From NCBI GenBank assembly GCA_029060305.1, contig JAIDUG010000032.1, positions 1 to 64,000 on the forward strand: 64,000 bases of DNA, in the 5' to 3' direction. Source of the stretch: Ruminococcus sp. Lineage in GTDB: Bacteria > Bacillota > Clostridia > Oscillospirales > Ruminococcaceae. The notes under the pieces were generated by a model. It saw only the letters and a program-made list of their open reading frames with translations. It was not told where the DNA came from and searched no databases. Shown piece after piece: positions 61,562 to 64,000 of this stretch. A program made the translations under genes and the position numbers. Position 1 is the stretch's first letter; the number at the start of each line of letters is the position of its first letter.

Positions 61562-63916
61562 TTATGCTCCTTTCTGTCCAATCAGTGCAACGTCAAGAAC
61601 ATCTGTAAGGTTTTCAGCATATACAAACTCTATATTTTGCTTCACAACATTGTCTACTTCTTCAAGGTCGGGCTTGTTGGCAACAGGAATAATAACCGTT
61701 TTTATGCCTGCCTTGTAAGCTGCCATAGTCTTTTCACGAAGTCCGCCTATTGGAAGTACTTTTCCGTGTAAAGTTATTTCGCCTGTCATTGCAACGTCGG
61801 CACGGACAGGTATTCCCGACAGTGCGGAAACAAGTGCTGTAGTCATTGTAACGCCCGCTGACGGTCCGTCTTTCGGAACAGCTCCTTCAGGTGCGTGTAT
61901 ATGAATATCATTTTTCTTGTAAAACTCTTTGTCTATGTTGTATTTTTCAGCGATACTTCTTACATAACTTACCGCTATCTTTGAACTTTCTTTCATTACG
62001 TCGCCGAGTGAACCGGTAACTTCAGTTTTACCTGTACCGTCTAAAACGAGTACTTCAAGTGGCATCATAACACCGCCTACAGAAGTCCACGCAAGACCAT
62101 TTACAACACCGACCTGATTTTCCTTTGAAGTAAGGTCTGCTGAATATTTTTTAATACCAAGATATTCCGCAACATCTTCCTGCTTCATTATAACCTTTTT
62201 TGTTTCTTCGGAAGCTATCTTCTTCGCAACTTTACGGCAGATTGAAGCCAACTGTCTTTCCAGTGAACGCACACCGGCTTCTTTTGTATAGAACTGGATA
62301 ATATCATAGATAGCCTCGTCCCTGATTTTCAGCTGTGAGGCTTTGAGACCATGTTCCTTAATCTGTTTCGGGAGCAGATGTTCCTTTGCTATATGGAATT
62401 TTTCCTCTGTCGTATAACTCGGAAGTTCAATAATTTCCATACGGTCGAGAAGAGGTTCGGGAATATTTGAGACATTGTTTGCTGTCATAATGAATACTGT
62501 CTTGCTGAGGTCGAAAGGTATTTCTATAAAGTGGTCTCTGAATTCCTTGTTCTGTTCGCTGTCGAGGACTTCAAGCATAGCAGAAGACGGGTCTCCTTTT
62601 ATATCATTGCACAGCTTGTCTATTTCGTCAAAAAGTATAAGCGGATTGCAAGACCCTGCCTGTTGCATAGCTGTAATAATACGTCCGGGCATTGCACCGA
62701 TATAAGTTTTTCTGTGACCTCTTATATCAGCTTCGTCACGTACACCGCCGAGCGAAACTCTTGCATATTTCCTGCCCATAGCTTTTGCAATTGATTTTGC
62801 AATTGAAGTCTTACCGATTCCGGGAGGTCCTGCAAGACATATAATCTGTCCTTTGATTTTCGGATTCAGCATATGGACAGCAAGAAATTCAAGTATACGC
62901 TCCTTTACTTTTCTGAGACCATAGTGTTCCTTTTCAAGAATAGTTTCAGCTTTTGCAAGCGATATCTTCGCTTTTGAGTATTTTCCCCACGGAAGTTCAA
63001 AAACAGCATCAAGATAATTGCGTATAACGAAAGCCTCCTGAGAATAAGGTGGCATTTTATTAAGTTTTTCTATTTCCTTGATAAGTCTTTCACGGCTTTT
63101 TTCATCGCACTCAATTGACATTGCCTTTGATATATAACGGAAATTTTCTTCGCCCTCACCTTCTCCGAGCTGTTCCTGAATAACCCTCATCTGTTCACGG
63201 AGGAAATACTCTCTCTGGTTTTTGTCCATATTTTCCTGAGTCTGTTCATGTATTGACTGTTCAACTTCAAGCACTTCATTTTCAGAGGAAATGAACGAAA
63301 CAAGCATTCCGAGACGGTTAAGGATATTTGTTTCTTCAAGGAGTTCCTGTTTTTCCCTGTAACCTATAGTACAGTTAAAAACAATCAGTTCAAAAAGTTT
63401 TTCAGGATTTTCCTGTGTCATTACTGATATTATAAGTTCCTGAGGCATTTTCGGGAAAAATGAGGAATACCTTTCAAAAGCACCTTTCACTGCACGCATA
63501 AGGGCTTCTGTGTCAGTGCTGTCAGTCTTTGCACGGGAATGTGAGGGAATACGTTTCACAACCGACATCATTTTTTCGCCGTCATCAATAAGATTGACAA
63601 GGCGTGCCTTATACAGACCTTTTACAAGGACTTTCATAATATTGTCAGGAAGTCTGAGAACCTGCTTTATCTCAGCCACAACGCCTATCTTATAAAGGTC
63701 TGAAACTTCCGGATTATCCACATACGCTTCATGCTGTGCAACAAGGAATATTTTTCCATTTCCCTCAAGGGCGTTTTTTATTGACTGGATTGATTTTTCA
63801 CGTGCAACGTCAAAATGCATGACCATATTAGGAAATGCAACAAGTCCACGCATAGTAACGGTATAAAAAACATTATCGCTTTCATTGATTTCATTGTTTT
63901 TAATATTCTGTTCCAT
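61562..63916 (-). CDS. lon: ATP-dependent protease Lon
   Basis: The 784-residue length is typical. An N-terminal LON domain (about 17-210: [16 protein letters not shown]) is followed by a coiled linker ([18 protein letters not shown]). The AAA+ domain has Walker [19 protein letters not shown] near 360 and Walker [13 protein letters not shown]. The serine-lysine protease domain carries the catalytic Ser in [11 protein letters not shown] and the Lys in [16 protein letters not shown] choose ATG 63916, with GGTGA upstream. ATG 63928 lies too close to the AAAGG site. Lon removes damaged and regulatory proteins in the cytoplasm. Confidence 0.96.
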   Translation of the reverse strand: MEQNIKNNEINESDNVFYTVTMRGLVAFPNMVMHFDVAREKSIQSIKNALEGNGKIFLVAQHEAYVDNPEVSDLYKIGVVAEIKQVLRLPDNIMKVLVKGLYKARLVNLIDDGEKMMSVVKRIPSHSRAKTDSTDTEALMRAVKGAFERYSSFFPKMPQELIISVMTQENPEKLFELIVFNCTIGYREKQELLEETNILNRLGMLVSFISSENEVLEVEQSIHEQTQENMDKNQREYFLREQMRVIQEQLGEGEGEENFRYISKAMSIECDEKSRERLIKEIEKLNKMPPYSQEAFVIRNYLDAVFELPWGKYSKAKISLAKAETILEKEHYGLRKVKERILEFLAVHMLNPKIKGQIICLAGPPGIGKTSIAKSIAKAMGRKYARVSLGGVRDEADIRGHRKTYIGAMPGRIITAMQQAGSCNPLILFDEIDKLCNDIKGDPSSAMLEVLDSEQNKEFRDHFIEIPFDLSKTVFIMTANNVSNIPEPLLDRMEIIELPSYTTEEKFHIAKEHLLPKQIKEHGLKASQLKIRDEAIYDIIQFYTKEAGVRSLERQLASICRKVAKKIASEETKKVIMKQEDVAEYLGIKKYSADLTSKENQVGVVNGLAWTSVGGVMMPLEVLVLDGTGKTEVTGSLGDVMKESSKIAVSYVRSIAEKYNIDKEFYKKNDIHIHAPEGAVPKDGPSAGVTMTTALVSALSGIPVRADVAMTGEITLHGKVLPIGGLREKTMAAYKAGIKTVIIPVANKPDLEEVDNVVKQNIEFVYAENLTDVLDVALIGQKGA

Positions 63917-63985
63917 GTTTATCACCATATCCTTTCAGGCAATGGGTTAATATACTGTAAATGCCGACAACAGCCGGTAATTTAT

Positions 63986-63991
63986 ATTATA
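63986..63991 (-). promoter_or_regulatory. Possible -10 box of lon
   Basis: TATAAT on the minus strand, 70 bases before the start. The matching -35 would lie beyond the window edge, so it cannot be judged. Confidence 0.35.
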
Positions 63992-64000
63992 CAACAAATT

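Overview
The window looks like a chromosomal segment from a low-GC, anaerobic, plant-fibre-degrading Firmicute of the Ruminococcus type (Oscillospiraceae). Two secreted proteins carry type I dockerin repeats (26477-27373 and 54614-55156), a hallmark of cellulosome-forming ruminococci. There is also a secreted pectate lyase, an oxygen-sensitive class III ribonucleotide reductase, and a succinate-type fermentation locus. Promoters are mostly textbook sigma-A (TTGACA-17 bp-TATAAT) and many genes have clear AGGAGG-like ribosome binding sites; these decided several starts below.

Layout. 1-1300: tail of a gene, terminator-like repeats flanking a small zinc-ribbon membrane protein, and two tRNA-Ser genes. 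1.3-4.7 kb: PL9-like pectate lyase, plsY, a methyltransferase. 4.7-8.4 kb (+): truncated GT2-like protein, recD2, mreB-like. 8.4-14.7 kb (-): one long operon fhs-tsaE-tsaB-rpiB(fusion)-upp-mrp-eno, with a stem-loop masking the eno ribosome binding site. 14.9-22.9 kb (+): sodium:solute symporter, two tandem DUF2262-like paralogues, a clostripain-family protease, a two-component system and an unknown gene. These converge on an ABC transporter pair (22.98-26.35 kb, -). 26.4-28.1 kb: dockerin protein, mtnN. 28.2-28.4 kb: a structured non-coding RNA, possibly 6S RNA. 28.5-30.1 kb: three unknown, tightly packed genes. 30.1-32.9 kb: nrdG/nrdD with a candidate NrdR operator. 33-37.2 kb: a degenerate SGNH protein, then a zinc-ribbon protein, three tandem PIN-like paralogues and pyrE.

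37.4-49.1 kb (-) is the most striking region. A single run encodes fumarase, HdrB, HdrC, HdrA, an MvhD/FlxD subunit, two Fe-S proteins, an FAD/NAD(P)H oxidoreductase, a [2Fe-2S]/[4Fe-4S] protein, a fumarate-reductase-like flavoprotein and an AspT-type carboxylate transporter. I read it as a soluble fumarate reductase wired to a heterodisulfide-reductase/Flx electron-bifurcation module, making and exporting succinate. It sits beside the NADH sensor Rex, isocitrate dehydrogenase and aconitase, so reductive and oxidative halves of a split TCA pathway are close together.

49.4-64 kb (-): small esterase, rex, icd, a membrane protein, DIP1984 protein, PARG-like protein, TraX-like protein, a dockerin protein with a frameshifted tail, aconitase, a lipoprotein-like membrane protein, an XRE regulator/membrane pair controlled by three evenly spaced operators, then lysA, engB and lon.

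All functional calls come from motif recognition by eye. No database search was run. No complete mobile element or CRISPR array was seen.
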